Assembly (NCBI GenBank): GCA_964035015.1
Contig: CAXIUP010000292.1
Location: 473,201 to 537,200, forward strand
DNA: 64,000 bases
Source of the DNA: Corallium rubrum
Lineage: Eukaryota > Cnidaria > Anthozoa > Scleralcyonacea > Coralliidae
Direction of reading: 5' to 3'
The translations under genes and the position numbers were made by a program. Below are positions 47,716-60,339 of the stretch, in pieces. How positions within the stretch are numbered: the first letter of the stretch is position 1; every line of letters starts with the position of its first letter. The notes under the pieces are model-generated. The model worked only from the letters and a program-made list of their open reading frames with translations. It was not told where the DNA came from and did not search any database.

Positions 47716-48530
47716 TAAAACCTGGCGCCTCTTGCAAAATTGGTACAGTAAACTTAGTAGTCGAGTCCTCCTAGATGGTGTGGCTTCGGAAGAATTTCCA
47801 CTTCTACAGGGTGTACGGCAGGGTGGCGTATTATCTCCATGGCTGTTCATGATTTTTAATGATGACTTGCCTAAAATTCTTAGTGAGTGCAACGAACATT
47901 TTTGGTTAAATAAACTTCTATGTAACCCTATCACGGTCGCTGACGACATTACGCTGTTATCTACACGAGTTAAAGGCCTGCAAGAAATGTTATACTCTTT
48001 AGAAAAGTATAGCTCGAAGTGGCGTTTTGAATTTAACCCAGGGAAGACAACCGTAGTAACCTTTGGAGAATCAGCGCAGAAGTATAACAAAGAGAAGTAT
48101 TCGAGAGAATGGACATTATATGGTGTTCCAATTATGGAAAAAAGGACGTGGCCACACGTTGGCATTGAATTATCTGGAAACTTTTCCAGCACAGAAAGGA
48201 CATTAGAGGCCTGTAAAAAAGCCAAGTCGGTTATGGCGTGTCTTGTCAACATTGGTGTCCGACCAAATGCACTAAACCCAATATGCGGAGCCAGTTTATG
48301 GCGAACAGTTGGTCAACCAACAGCACTGTACGGGTGCGAACTTTGGAATAATTTAACAATTAATGAAATAAATTCATTGGAAAGAAGCCAACGATTTAAC
48401 GCCAAGCGCATTCAAGGTCTTGATTGGAATACTAGATCAGAAGCAGCTACTGGAAGCTTAGTTTGTGGTCCATGGAGGGGCAAATTGAAAAAAAGAAACT
48501 GCTGTACTTTGGTCGCTTATGTCGCACCCC
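47716..48530 (+). pseudogene. LINE2 reverse transcriptase palm/thumb, inverted segment
   Basis: Reads NWYSKL, QGVRQGGVLSPWLF, VADDITLLS and the thumb to KKKLLYFGRLCR on plus, continuing exactly where the minus-strand RT stops at the hAT site (GIQG then KTWRLLQ). The frame shifts once near the end. Confidence 0.85.
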
Positions 48531-50344
48531 ATGAGCATCTTTCCCTGCTGCCACTTCAAAAGGAACCCTTTCAATCGAGATCTATCTGCGCTACTGACTG
48601 AGCTATCTTCTATCAAGGTCGTAAGGTGAGACATGTATGCGCCATAGCGTTCAATAATTCTCTGCAGTGCTTGTCGTTTGTGGGAAATCCAGCGGCTACC
48701 TTCGGAACGAATCGGCGCATCTCCACTTTCCGGGAACTCGAACACCTCCTTCAGGTCACTGACAAGATCAGTCAGCTCTCTGAGTTTTTTTGGCGATCTG
48801 GAGTAAAGGCTGTACAAACGAAGCAGCATACGCTCTTGAATAGGTTGCTTGTAAAAGAATCTTTGCAGGCGAGCTCCAATCTATGAGCATAGCACCAACT
48901 CCAGAAAAGCCACGGGAGTTCTCGCTGCATTTTGCCCCTCATTCCATTTTGACTCGCGACGTTAACTGAAGCTCCATCGGTGCCACCACCTACCAGGATT
49001 GGTTTGGTCTCCAACACGCTGGTCTTGCTTAACACACTGTTTTTCCCGAGAGGACCAATAGCTCCTGCTGGAGGCATGCAATCAGACCATCTGCGTCGGC
49101 TTTCGTTGGCACTTCAAGGCTAATATACCTAGCGAAAGTTCCCACTTCACAAGCTGTATCATTTTTTGAAAGCCCATGATGACGATGAGTTTGTCTTCAA
49201 CGTTACCAGCATCAGTTGTGCCATCCATTAGAAAGCTGTAAAAGTGCATGGTTGACAGCGTGTTAATGAAAGTAGTGCCGTTGGCTTTCTGCTATATAAT
49301 GAGTAAATGATTTGGCAGAATCTTTCGTTGTGTATGACTGCCCTAAATCAACTCCATGACGGCTCTCTAGTTGGTGAATTGCAGGGTACTTGCGGAATGC
49401 CAGGTTTTCTTTAGCAAGGACATAGCAAATGTCAAACTTTTTGCACATCTTTTCCTGCAACGGTTTTTCCATGGATAACATGCTTCGTGCAATCGGAGCG
49501 TACGACGTGATTGGGGTATTTGTTGCTTTAGCTTGCTCAGTACGTAGCAAGGACATTGATAGCTTGTGCTGATCACATCACGCATGATCAATCACATTAC
49601 ATAACTTCTGGTTAGCCGTCCCAACGATCCATGCAACCGAAAAGTTCTTGACCCCACGTATATTCTTTTCGAATTTTCTGCATGCCTGGCACCATAGGCT
49701 TGTGACGTGATTTTGTTGTTTGTCACAGCGAAGCCAAGAAAGCGTTTGGTGTTCTTTCTCTTCCTGTTTCTGCCACTTCTGAAAGGTTGCTACTGATACC
49801 TTTCTCTTGGGTTTCTTAGCCTGATTGTCTGAACCGCTAGCCGAAACGTCGATTGATCGCTTGGACGCCATTGTCGCCATATGAATATTTAATATTTTCA
49901 AAGTGCTAGCATTTCAACATTGCAACTATAATATATTTGAAGTTAAACTTTGAACTTTGCATGATTTGCACGTGTTTCAGCACGTGTTTCTGCACGTGCG
50001 AAAGGATGGCGCGACATCTGAAAGTAGACTGGGTTCGATAATTAAATATTCAAAGTGGCGTTCTCTACAACAAAATATTAAAATGCAGCATCTCGAGCGT
50101 GCCTACTAAAACAGTAAAAGAAAATACCAGTTTTCTTTGTATGCTTTTTTTCCTTCCAAATATTTATCGCTTGGTAGGTTTATGTTTACTTAAATTGTAA
50201 TAATCAAAATAATGTACCTTTAAGTTGCATGAAATCTATGTATATATTTGATCGGTCAAAATGTCCGAGCAGAATAAAGTTGATCGGCCATTTGTTGTTT
50301 TTGTCCGGCAAATGGCCGATTGCCGACCGTTATAATCCACACTG
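48531..50344 (-). pseudogene. hAT transposase N-terminal and central parts and 5' end
   Basis: The minus strand from 49,901 encodes a basic N-terminus with a Cys/His BED-like segment (LWCQACRKF), then in shifted frames a DDE-core region (VGGGTDGASVN; CYAHRLELACKDSF) and an insertion domain ending at ~48,531, the right inversion breakpoint. Terminus CAGTGTGGATTATAACG (complement) ends at 50,344. Several frame changes show decay. The hAT would total about 3.4 kb before inversion. Confidence 0.78.
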
Positions 50345-52372
50345 CCTTGGATGCCCAAATTGTACATTTTATAGAAAAGACCAGAAATCCATACAGTGTC
50401 GAAAGCCTTCGTTGAATCGAGAAAACAACAATAAACTTTACTTCCATTTTCTATGTTGTGCAAAATAGCTTCCTGTAGAGACATACTGGCATCAACGCAA
50501 CTTTTCTCTTTCTGATAGGCATACTGGAGACAATTTGGAAAATTCTTTTCAGCAAAAAAAGGCATCCATCTATTCAAAATTAGTCTTTCAAAGATTTCAC
50601 CGATAACATTAAGCAATGTTATTCCTCTGTAATGGTCTCTTTATTATGTCTATTTTTCTTATTGGTCTTAAAAAGAGAAATTATATCACCAACAGCTAGA
50701 GATTTAGGGATTACTTCTATACACCGGATGGCATTGAGTATCACAGTTATAACGTTAATAGCCGCATAGCCACCGTGTTTGATGTGTTCGTAGGTCAAAC
50801 CATCAGGACCAGACGATTTTCCATTTGGTAACTTTACACATATTGCGCCAACTTCTTCAGTTGTAAGAGGTTCATCTAAAGCATCATAAACTGCATCTTG
50901 ACTCTTAATTTCATATTTTTTTACGCAGTTTTCAATATAGGCAGAAAATTCGTCATCAAAATTAGGGTGAACTTCGGGAGTATACAATTGGGAGTAATGC
51001 TCTTTCCATACTTTGCGAAGTTCCTCTGGATCATTTATGAAATTACCATCAATTTTTAAAGCATTTGTTTGTAATCCTCTTTCTTCTCGTTGATTGGACA
51101 TCACGCGTTGGAACGCGCTATTGTCAACTTTGAATATATTTTCAAGCCTTTCATATTCTTTTGACTCAAATTCAAGAGCTTTTCGTCTTAGCTCTCTTCT
51201 AAAATCTCGTTTTGCCTGTTTATAATCTTTAAAAAATGGATTGTCAGAATTACGAGGGCGCCCCTGCTGAATCCAAAGTTTTCTGTAATAGCGACTATTT
51301 TCGTGAAAAGGTTTCAGTCCGTGTTTCCAAAATGGCTTGAGATAATGTTTAAATTTAATTTTTGGAGTACACTGTTCAGCGGATGAATGGAATACAGCTG
51401 TCATAGCTTTCATTAACTCTTCAACTGAAGATAGATCTACAAGTGCAGATTCTTTGACGTTCAAATTGTTAAGACCAGTAGTAACTTTTGTTTGGTAATC
51501 ATCTCTGATAGCAGGACAACATATCTTTTTCCATGCAAAAAATACTCTAGGCTTTGGTTCTTTAGATATATTTTCAGGACGTATTTGTAATGTAGAGAAG
51601 ATTGGTAGGAGATGGTAGGATGGTAGGAGAGATTTCGACTATTGTCATCTCCAACATAGCTAGATTTAATTAGATCGATATGATCTTCACTGATTAGTAT
51701 CTGATCTACAGTCGTTTTCGTGAGACCATTTGTATTATAGAATGTTTCAACAGGCCCCGTGCAGAATAGTTGGGAGTTTACTGATACTAATGCGAGTCTT
51801 TGCATCATACAAGCGAAATGTTTACCTCTTTCATTAACTTCTATAAAGCTTCTTGGACCTCCAAATGTACCTATATGGCAATTGAAGTCTCCAAGGACTA
51901 TAAAAGAACCGCGGTTGCAAAGTTGGTTGATGACATCTTCTAAATCTTCAGCAAAAGCTCTGTATATGCTAATAGGTAAATTAGACGAAGGCAGATATGC
52001 TCCTATAATGTAAACATTGCGCTTATCAACAGTTCGAAGCTGTATGGCCATAATCCGATCATTACCAAGGTCTTCCAATTTTTCAATATTAATATTCAGT
52101 GTTTTCCTCCAAAGGATGGCTATGCCACCTTTACCTCTTCGTCAAAGAGTATTTCCGTTCAAATCAACACTCGACCTTCCCCAGCCGGTAAAATCGTGAT
52201 GCAATGATTGGAGAAACAACAGAGAATCAGGATAAAGCCAATGTTCCTGAATAACAAGGATATCACTGTTTAAACAGCGTTCGACGTACGGTACATTGCT
52301 TAGTAATCCGCCGCTTACATTAAGTGTTCCTATCCGAATATCTTTCGGAATTTGTGTACTTATATTATTCAC
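50345..52372 (-). pseudogene. LINE2 endonuclease and first part of reverse transcriptase
   Basis: Endonuclease motifs LNVSGG, IQEHWLYPD, LGDFNCHIG, TVDQILIS; then RT PNGKSSGPDGLTYEH, LNVIGEIFERLIL, FLDSTKAFD, ending at the hAT target site ccttggat. Two frameshifts and an in-frame stop near 52,142 are visible relative to LINE1. Confidence 0.82.
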
Positions 52373-52544
52373 TTCTGTTGTTCGCTTTTTTCTTGGTTAA
52401 TTTTGCCAAGTTTTACTTTCGTGAGCCAGGACTTACATATAACAAATTTGGGCCAAAATCCTTCTTTAGAAATGACTGAGCTATTGGCCGCTTGCACATT
52501 TAATTTGGCCGAAATTGTTCCTTTCCGTCGACTTTGAAACACTC

Positions 52545-52751
52545 TTAATTGGGTTGGGCGAATATTTCTATTTCCAAATAACTCATAATGTTTTCAGTGG
52601 TTACATTATCCGCTATTCCACTTAAGAAGAACACTTTAATATTCCGACGTTTGCGCTGGACGCAAATAAATCCTTCGGCGTCGGTGGACAGGACCGGTGG
52701 ATTATCTACGTCGATGACGTCGTGTACTTCATTCTCTTGACAATTTTGCAA
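52545..52751 (-). pseudogene. LINE2 ORF1, C-terminal fragment
   Basis: Contains GFICVQRKRRNIKVFFLSGI, the same core as LINE1 ORF1. Its 5' side ends at the GACG array. Confidence 0.7.
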
Positions 52752-52763
52752 GCTGATAGACAG

Positions 52764-52889
52764 ACGGACGGACGGACGGACGGACGGACGGACGGACGAA
52801 CGGACGGACCGACGGACGGACCGACGGCCGGCCGGCCGGACCGACGGACCGACGGACCGACGGACCGACGGACTGACGGACCGACGGAC
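52764..52889. repeat. GACG/GACC tetranucleotide array
   Basis: About 125 bp of the same kind of repeat as 44,646-45,222, between the truncated LINE2 5' end and the truncated LINE3 3' end. Confidence 0.95.
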
Positions 52890-55560
52890 GTTGGAATGAT
52901 ATCAGAATCTCCTTACACTTTGATGGATTAAGCTGGAATTTATTATCTTGTGACCATTCAGCCACGGTATCTGCCATACTTTGTAATGAACTGGTAAAGT
53001 GTTTTGGAATGTATTCTGAAAGATTAGTATCGTCTGCAAATTTAAGCATATCACCCGTATTCAGGTCTGGAATCGTTAAATCGTTAATCATAACTAGGAA
53101 TAACCACGGCCCAAGCCTGGTTCCCTGCGGCACACCAGCCGGACATGTTTCCAGCTTGAGAAGCAATTCGGGCTTAATTTGACTCTCTGATATCTTCCAC
53201 AAAGGAAATCCACAATCCATTTTAAGACCGAAGGCATAAGACCAAGACTTGACAGCTTTCTAAAAAGTATATTATGGTCCAGTAAATCGAAGGCTTTGCG
53301 ATAATCCATTAAAAGAGTTCTCACAGATCCACCATTCCCGTCGGTAGCTTCAGTCCAGCGGTGCATTAAGGAGATTAGAGCTAGCGTGGTATTTGAGCCT
53401 GATATGAATCCAAATTGATTTGGATCAATACTTTTCATAAGTGATGGCTTAAGATCTCGGGTGATGATGACATCTTCTGCAATTTTGGAGAGAGATGAAG
53501 TAAGGGAGATTGGTCTAAGGTGTTTATTAATATCAGTTACTTGTTTTGATTTGGGAATTGGACATATATCGGCGAGTTTCCAGATTCGAGGTACACAGCA
53601 TTCTTTAAAGGATATATTTAAAATTACAGAAACTGGCATAGCCAGTATATCAGCAAATTTCCGAAGGATCCAGTTAGGTAGACTATCTGGGCCATTTGAT
53701 TTAGCTGGATTAATACGATTCAAATATGAAAGAACCTCTCCATCAGTTAGTGAAATTGAAATGTCATCCTCGTCTACCACAAGGTCATTGTCTAGAAGGG
53801 GAGGGTAGTCTTCCATAACTTCTAAGAATGTATCATTGATCAGATTACTAAGAGACTGATTGTCATGTTGATGGTCATCTCGTTGCAGAGCAGAAAATAT
53901 GTCTCTTTTTGCTTGTGTTGAAATTCCACACAGCTGTTTAACCTCTCTCCACCAATCTTTGGGTTTACTTTGTTTAAGCTCCTTTACTTTGCTTTCATAA
54001 TACAGCTTTCGACATCTTTTCCTAGTTCGGTTAACTTTATTTCGTAAGTATCTATATAGCAACTGATTATCTTGAGCAAGGGCTTTTTGTCTTTGTCGGA
54101 TTAACATCTTAAGATTATTATTCATCCATGGTCGATCTGTGGCGTTAATTTTCACCGCTCTCAGGGGCATTAAGGTATTTATACCATAATTAATAACGTT
54201 AGTAAAAGCTTCTAAATTTTCTTCACAAGATAAACTCGATGTGACAATAAAGTCCCAAGGAATTTTTGACAAAAAGTTTCCAAGCCGACGTACACTACTG
54301 GGACGTTTATCTCGCACATAAATAGTTTCCTTTTGCCATTTGTCTTTAATACGGGTCTTTGGAAATGAGAAAACAGTAAGATGATCCGACAGACCAAATG
54401 GCGGTGCGCTAAATGGGTTATTGTAGAAATCGGCTAAGTTAGTTAGAATTAGGTCTAGAGTATATTTGATCCTCTTGTTGGAAAATTAACAATTTGTTTT
54501 AGTTGAAATTGATGGACAAGGCTACGAACAGGTAATCTGTTAAAATCACCGGCTAGGATAAGGCCACAATTTGGGTATCTTGTTTCCAATATTTCCAGCG
54601 ATGATTGCAAATATTCTAACATAACAGTATTGTTAGCGTTAGGAGGGTGGTAAAGGACTGCAACTATAAGCCTCGAAAAACCCCTTGGAGAGCGACGCAA
54701 GTTCAGAATTGCCCATAAAACCTCCGGTTCATTATGGTCCGACATATCGGAAAGAATATTAATTTCGTAAATACTGTTAAGATAAAGACATACCCCGCCA
54801 TGTGCTTTCTCTTTTCTGTCCCGTCGGTATATGTTGTAACCTTGAATCTGGACAACGTTGTCTGGGATATTACTTTTCAACCAAGTTTCGGTAATGAATG
54901 CAATATCAGGGTTATTATCTTTCATTACTTGTGCCACTTCGTCAATCTTGGGAGATAGTGACATCGTATTAGATAGCATAATAGAAGGGACGAAGTAATG
55001 GCCAGGTGTTTTGTTCAGATTTGTTAGTGGTACTAAAAACCTATTAGATGAGTGAGTAGCATCATGAAAATCGGGAGTGGAAATATCCACAAGGTTACTA
55101 AAGGAATTAGGTAGGTTTGAAGAAGGTAATTCCTCGTTGGTTTGTGCTTGTGTTGGAAACTTAATTAAATTATTCATATTTACTGTTTTCGAAGTCGGAA
55201 TGCTTTGTACAGAGTTAAATCGATTTGTTATTCTCACAGGAATAGGTTGTTCGTCAATGGTGGTATCAGGTGAAGGAAGTCATAACGGAAGTGCTCTTAA
55301 GTGACTTAACAGCGACTTTTCTCTTGGGAATTTCGAGGCAGTGGCGTTGTTTAAAAACGCATCTCCTATTCTAATAGCATGGGAATTACTCATATTATTT
55401 TGAGTGCGACCTTGATTTGGTACGTTTCTGTTAGAATGATTAGGTAGCTTAGGTGTTTTGGATCTTGAATGAAATTTATTTCTTTTTTCGTGTTTTCTCG
55501 TGTATAAAATTAAATTCTTGTTGAGATAGCGGAGATCCAAGATCAACAGCTTCAACCGTC
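52890..55560 (-). mobile_element. LINE3: CR1/L2-group non-LTR element, 3' end missing
   Basis: The minus strand has a poorly conserved N-terminal frame (55,280-55,555), an endonuclease (54,455-55,237: FITETWLKS, LILAGDFNRLP) and RT (53,094-54,317 and 52,890-53,220: RPISLTSSLSK, LLMDYRKAFDLLDH, GVPQGTRLGPWLF, KFADDTNL). RT ends at a GACG array before the C-terminus. Frame changes near 54,400 and 53,150. The exact clade is unresolved. Confidence 0.82.
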
Positions 55561-55744
55561 ACTTCACCCGTTATTTGGTCATCACGACAATTCAGTGACT
55601 CCTGATATTTTGATAATTAACCCGACGGATTTCTTCTTCCTTGGGGATTATTCTTCTACTCTTACTGTCTAGTTGATTTACAGTTAAACACGTACCTTCG
55701 ACTTTTGATGTGGGCTGAGACTTCGACTTTTGGCTTCATAATAT

Positions 55745-55751
55745 ATCATAT

Positions 55752-55788
<37 letters not shown>

Positions 55789-55790
55789 CC
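55745..55790. repeat. (AT)n microsatellite and 12-bp TTCGATTCAGCC repeats
   Basis: TA dinucleotides followed, at about 55,815-55,862, by four imperfect CCTTCGATTCAG-type units. Confidence 0.8.
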
Positions 55791-55929
55791 ACTGTGAAGT
55801 ATGCACCACATTCAGCCTTCGATTCAAGCCTTCGATTCGGCCTTCGATTCAGCCGTCGATTCAATTATCGCATGTTATTGCGAAGTTATCTCCATATTCA
55901 TCAGGTGGTCGCTATAACAGAATATCATA

Positions 55930-56515
55930 CAAATACACAATTTTCTCAGGCGCTATTCTATAGGATTTCTTCAAATTAACATATCTTGTACAGAATTTCA
56001 TGCTCTTTCATCTAGTATAAGTCTCAAGAGTAGCAAAGACCCATGGACGACGTAGGCAAGCTTTAAACAAATTGCGGCGCGGCGGTATTAATACGACTGA
56101 CGGGGGTTGTGTTGTATATTGCATACACATCAGATTATAAACACAATTTTCTCAGCTGCTATTCTATACGATCTTCTAAAATTTACATATGTTGTAGAGA
56201 ATTTCATGCTCTTTCATCTAGTATAAGTCTCCAGAGTGGCATAGACCTATGAACGACGCAGGCAGGCTTTAATTAAACAAATTTCGGCGCGGTGTAATTA
56301 ATACGACCGACCGGGCTTGTGTTGACAGTTGTATATTGCATATACATCAGATATAAACACAATTTTCACAGCCGCTATTCTATACGATTTTTTTAAATTT
56401 ACATATGTTGTAGATAATTTCAAGCTCTTTCATGTAGTATAAGTCTCCAGAGTGGCGTAGACCCAGGAACGACGCAGGCAGACTTTAAACAAATTGCGGC
56501 GCTGTGTATGTAATC
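55930..56515. repeat. Tandem array of ~195-bp units
   Basis: Three successive imperfect copies (each with ACACAATTTTC, GCTATTCTATA, TAGTATAAGTCTC, AACAAATT.CGGCGC, AATACGAC). The array resumes at 60,216 (TAATACGACTGACGGGGCTT), so it was interrupted by the L2-like element and a MITE. Confidence 0.85.
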
Positions 56516-56518
56516 AAT

Positions 56519-59500
56519 CAATCATACTTACTTACTTAATTTAAACACGGTAAAACCTTCAGTAAATTTACATAAAAATATTATAAAACTACCTAACTAA
56601 ATACAAAATTAAAATACTGTTTTACAAGATTGCCGTGTAGGAGTCCAGTTAATCTTCGGAATAATGTTGGTCAATTTCCCTTTTAAACTGACCAAGAGAA
56701 TGCGACATTCGTATATTCAAGGGCAAGTTATTCCATAGCAGTGCCCCACTATAGCTAAAACTTCGCTTTAAGTAGTTGGTATGTGGGCGGGGTAAATTCA
56801 ATTTATTTTCAGCATTCCTTATATTATATCCTGTGCTGCAGGGGATAAACAAATTTTGCATATACATTGGGGTTAATTGTTTGATCGTTTTGAACATTAA
56901 AGTTGATTTAAGTTTCTTTCGACGTATAGCGAGCATATCCAATTTCAAACTCTCTAGAAGATTTTTTACACTAGAGTCGTATTTTGACTTCGTTATTACC
57001 CTAACTGCTCGATTTTGTAGTTTTTGTAGTTTGTCACTCAATGTCACGCTCAGCTCATCCCAAACAGAGCTACAATAATCAAACTGCGGTTTAATTAGGG
57101 CTTGGTACACTTTGGTAGCTGTATTTATCGAAATAAATGGTCGTATTCGTTTAAGAGCGCCTATGGCCGAGGAGATTTTCTTGGATTTTTCTTCAATATG
57201 TCTAGCCCAAGAGAGATTTTTATCAATAATTATGCCCAGCGATTTGACCTCATCGACTCTCTTGATCTCCTTACCATCACACTGAATTTTAATGTGACCG
57301 CATGCTTGGGCTTTGATTCGCTGACGCGAGCCAATTACCATAAATTCTGTCTTAGTAATATTAAGACTAAGCCGATTTGCTTTTAACCAACAGTTAAGAT
57401 TATTGAGCTCTAGACTGAAGAGATTTTCCAGGTCAACCAGTGTTTCGGCTGCAATGGTTATACTTGTGTCATCAGCAAACATTCTTGGTGAAGCCACGCT
57501 GAGACAGTTCGGCAGGTCATTAATATAGACCAGGAAAAGAAGTGGTCCAAGGATACTTCCCTGGGGAACACCACAAGTAACTGGAAGAGCATTCGATAAA
57601 TGACCATTTATACTACATTTTTGGCTTCGATCTACAAGATATGATTCAAACCATTTAAGACTGCTCTCTCCAATTCCATAATTGGAAAGCTTACGTAATA
57701 TAATATTATGATCGATAGTGTCAAAAGCTTTTTTAAGATCGATAAAGATTACTCCATTTAGGAGACCATTATCAATATTAACCGACCAGCTATTTGTGGC
57801 TTCAATCAGAGCAGTAAGTGTGCTATGCAATGACCGAAAACCTGATTGACATGAAATTATTAAATTATTTTCATTAAGATAACCATATAACTGGTCAAAA
57901 ATGATCTTTTCAAACGTTTTTGCAACTGCAGGTATGACAGATATTGGTCGATAATTATTTAGCTCATTTTTGGCGCCCTTCTTAAATATTGGCGACACCC
58001 TAGCCAATTTCCAATCCCTCGGGAAAATATTGGTATTGATCGATTTGGTAAAGATTTCAGTTAACGATGGAGCAACAATGTTAGCCGCTATTTTTAAAAG
58101 TTTACAGGGAATCTTGTCTAGGCCCGTGGCCTTCCTTTCGTTAATTTCAGTCAATAATTTATGGACTAAGTTCACAGAGGGGGTTTCAATATTAAATGTT
58201 TTCTCAGTGGGGTGGAGATATGACTCAGGTTCAATAACAGATGGCGCTATTTCGGCAGCCAGGTTTTCGCCAACACCTGAGAAGTACGAATTAAATGTCT
58301 CCGCCATTTCAGGTGAGGTGTTTATAATATTCTCTCCAACTTTAATTTCAGATATATTATTTGACTTGGAGCAATGACGAGAGCTTAATTCATTAATTAG
58401 GTTCCACGTTTTCCTAGGATTAGATTTGTTAATCTCCAAGTTTGCTGTAAAATATTGGCGTTTGGCCTTTTTAATTTCATTATTTGTGTAATTTCGAGCG
58501 TGTTTGAACTGATCCCATATCTGTGGGTCACCAGTAAGCGCTGCCTTCTTTTTTAGAAAATCTCTTTTATGCATTTCACGCAATAGCTGACCCGTGATCC
58601 AAGGAGAGTTTTTATTGCCGACTCGTTTGGATCTAAGAGGTGCATGTTTATCGATGGCTTCCATTAGAAAGCCTTTCCATCTGGTCCACATATCGTTAGG
58701 GTCATCATCAAGATTAACATCATTCCACGTCTTTTGCTCCAAATCTCTTAGAAAATTATCTTTGTTAAAGTTTTTTAGATTACGAGTTTCAATTATTTTC
58801 GCTCTTGTACGTTCATAATGGACCTTACGTGTCATAAAAATGAGCGCATGATCACTTATTGCAAGTTCCGCTATTTATTATTTTAATGGGCGAATTCGTA
58901 ATGCAAAGGTCAAGTAGGGTACTGGAGTTCAGAGTAGTTCGTGTGGGTTCGGTAATCAATTGGTTTAATCCGTAAATATCAAATATGTTATTTAGTTTTG
59001 AACTATTTACCGAAGTGATACCTGGCATAAGGTTCACATTGATATCACCTAACATGTAGAATTCCAGGTCCCTCGCATCAATTTTCCTTATTAATTCCTC
59101 GAATTCATCAAATTGGTGCGTGGGAGAATCTGGTGGTCTATACCATGTACTAACTATGAAAGGTTTGGATCGTGGTTTGGTGATTTCAACAATTAAACAT
59201 TCGAGATTGTCAGAAAGCAAGTCGTCACGAACGGTATAGTTCAAATTATTTCGCAGATAACAACAGACTCCACCTCCATTCCGACCATTTATTTTCCGAT
59301 CATTTCTGACTATTTCAAAACCAGATATATAAACTTCGTTATTTTCGATGGTGGAGTCTAATTTAGTTTCATTAATTGAGAGTATGTCAATCTTGACATT
59401 ACTTAAAAATACTCGTAGTTCGTCAATATGTGCTAATAGGCTATTTATATTTAGGGAAGCCATCACCAAGCCACGGCCAAAGACTGAGCTATAATCGACA

Positions 59501-59636
59501 TTGAGTGACCCGTCATTGTCGTAGGGCCCCGGCAGCACAGAAGTATTGGACTCCCACATGGCAACTTCCTAATCTTTATGATAAATAAAATCTGTAAAAT
59601 TACGAGCTAATCTAGAAGTTCCATTTTTATTTAAGT
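56519..59636 (-). mobile_element. L2-like non-LTR retrotransposon, nearly intact
   Basis: Minus-strand ORF2 spans 59,559 to 56,649. A (GATT)-type tail lies at 56,519-56,535 between the 3' UTR and the tandem array. Coding is open apart from one frame change near 58,850. Motifs and the FADD box place it in the CR1/L2 group. Confidence 0.85.
56649..59559 (-). pseudogene. L2-like ORF2: AP endonuclease and reverse transcriptase
   Basis: Endonuclease (58,852-59,559) with LNINSL, INETKLD, LGDINVNL, LLDLCITNSP. RT (56,649-58,835, 728 codons) with KATGLDKIPCKLL, NYRPISVIPA, FIDLKKAFDTIDH, GVPQGSILGPLLF, MFADDTSI and a long thumb ending RMSHSLGQFKREID. A single indel near 58,850 separates the two; the endonuclease's final SDH motif is read in the RT frame. 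The RT part alone is uninterrupted, so decay is slight. Confidence 0.9.
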
Positions 59637-60215
59637 GGGACCTTTAGCAAACGCAACGGGAACGTCGTGATAACGTCTTTCATACAAAATAAATTTACAT
59701 CTAATACAAAGACAATGAACAATTTGAAGTCCCAAGAGTAATCCCTGCACCGTCCTCGCTGTGTATACAACGTCAACTGACGTATCTTCACGTATTCAGG
59801 ACGACGTACCTTAACACATTGAACAGTGAAAGCTGTTGGGTGAATTTGACGTTAACCTATATAGCAAACGGCATCTTTTAGAGGCTCTAAAGCTTTTTGA
59901 AGGTCGAAACATATACATCAAGCCCATGAAATTACAGTGTCAGTGATGCATGATTTCTTTTAAATGTTGTAATTCAGATTGCTCGTTCTGGCTTTGTTTG
60001 TAATCGTTGAAAGGTGGTGTTTTAATATGGTTAAGGTCAAACTCGCCCAATAACTTTCACTGTGTAATAAATACGTCGTTCTTTGTAGGATAAGATGCTT
60101 TCGTTGAAGTAACATGTACAACGAGGACGATGCATGAATTCATTATTTTTGATTTTACATTGTATAAAGGACGTCGTCACTGACGTTCCCGTTGTTTAGT
60201 TTTGCTAAAGGTCCC
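59637..60215. mobile_element. MITE of ~579 bp at the L2-like element's 5' end
   Basis: Left end GGGACCTTTAGCAAAC...CAACGGGAACGTC, right end its complement (GACGTTCCCGTTG...GCTAAAGGTCCC). No coding. Target duplication not evident. Confidence 0.72.
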
Positions 60216-60252
60216 TAATAATACGACTGACGGGGCTTGTGTGAGTGTAACC

Positions 60253-60335
60253 AAAAGTCGAGTGTCGAGAGTCGAGACTAAAAGTCGAGAGTCGAGACAA
60301 AAAAGTCGAGAGTCGAGACAAAAAAGTCGAGAGGA
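60253..60335. repeat. ~21-23-bp tandem repeat (AGTCGAGAGTCGAGACAAAA)
   Basis: About four units following the resumed ~195-bp repeat sequence. Confidence 0.85.
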
Positions 60336-60339
60336 GATA

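Larger units (their letters stand above)
45289..52751 (-). mobile_element. LINE2: relative of LINE1, with hAT insertion and internal inversion
   Basis: Minus-strand pieces: ORF1 C-terminal part (52,545-52,751), endonuclease (51,461-52,372), RT first part (50,345-51,640), then hAT, then RT palm and thumb inverted on plus (47,716-48,530), and the C-terminal Cys/His region (45,439-46,119). The 3' UTR ends in (TATC)n. The ORF1 N-terminus is missing, so it is 5'-truncated next to another GACG array. Frameshifts occur in the endonuclease (near a short duplication at about 51,620) and around 50,619. Confidence 0.85.
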
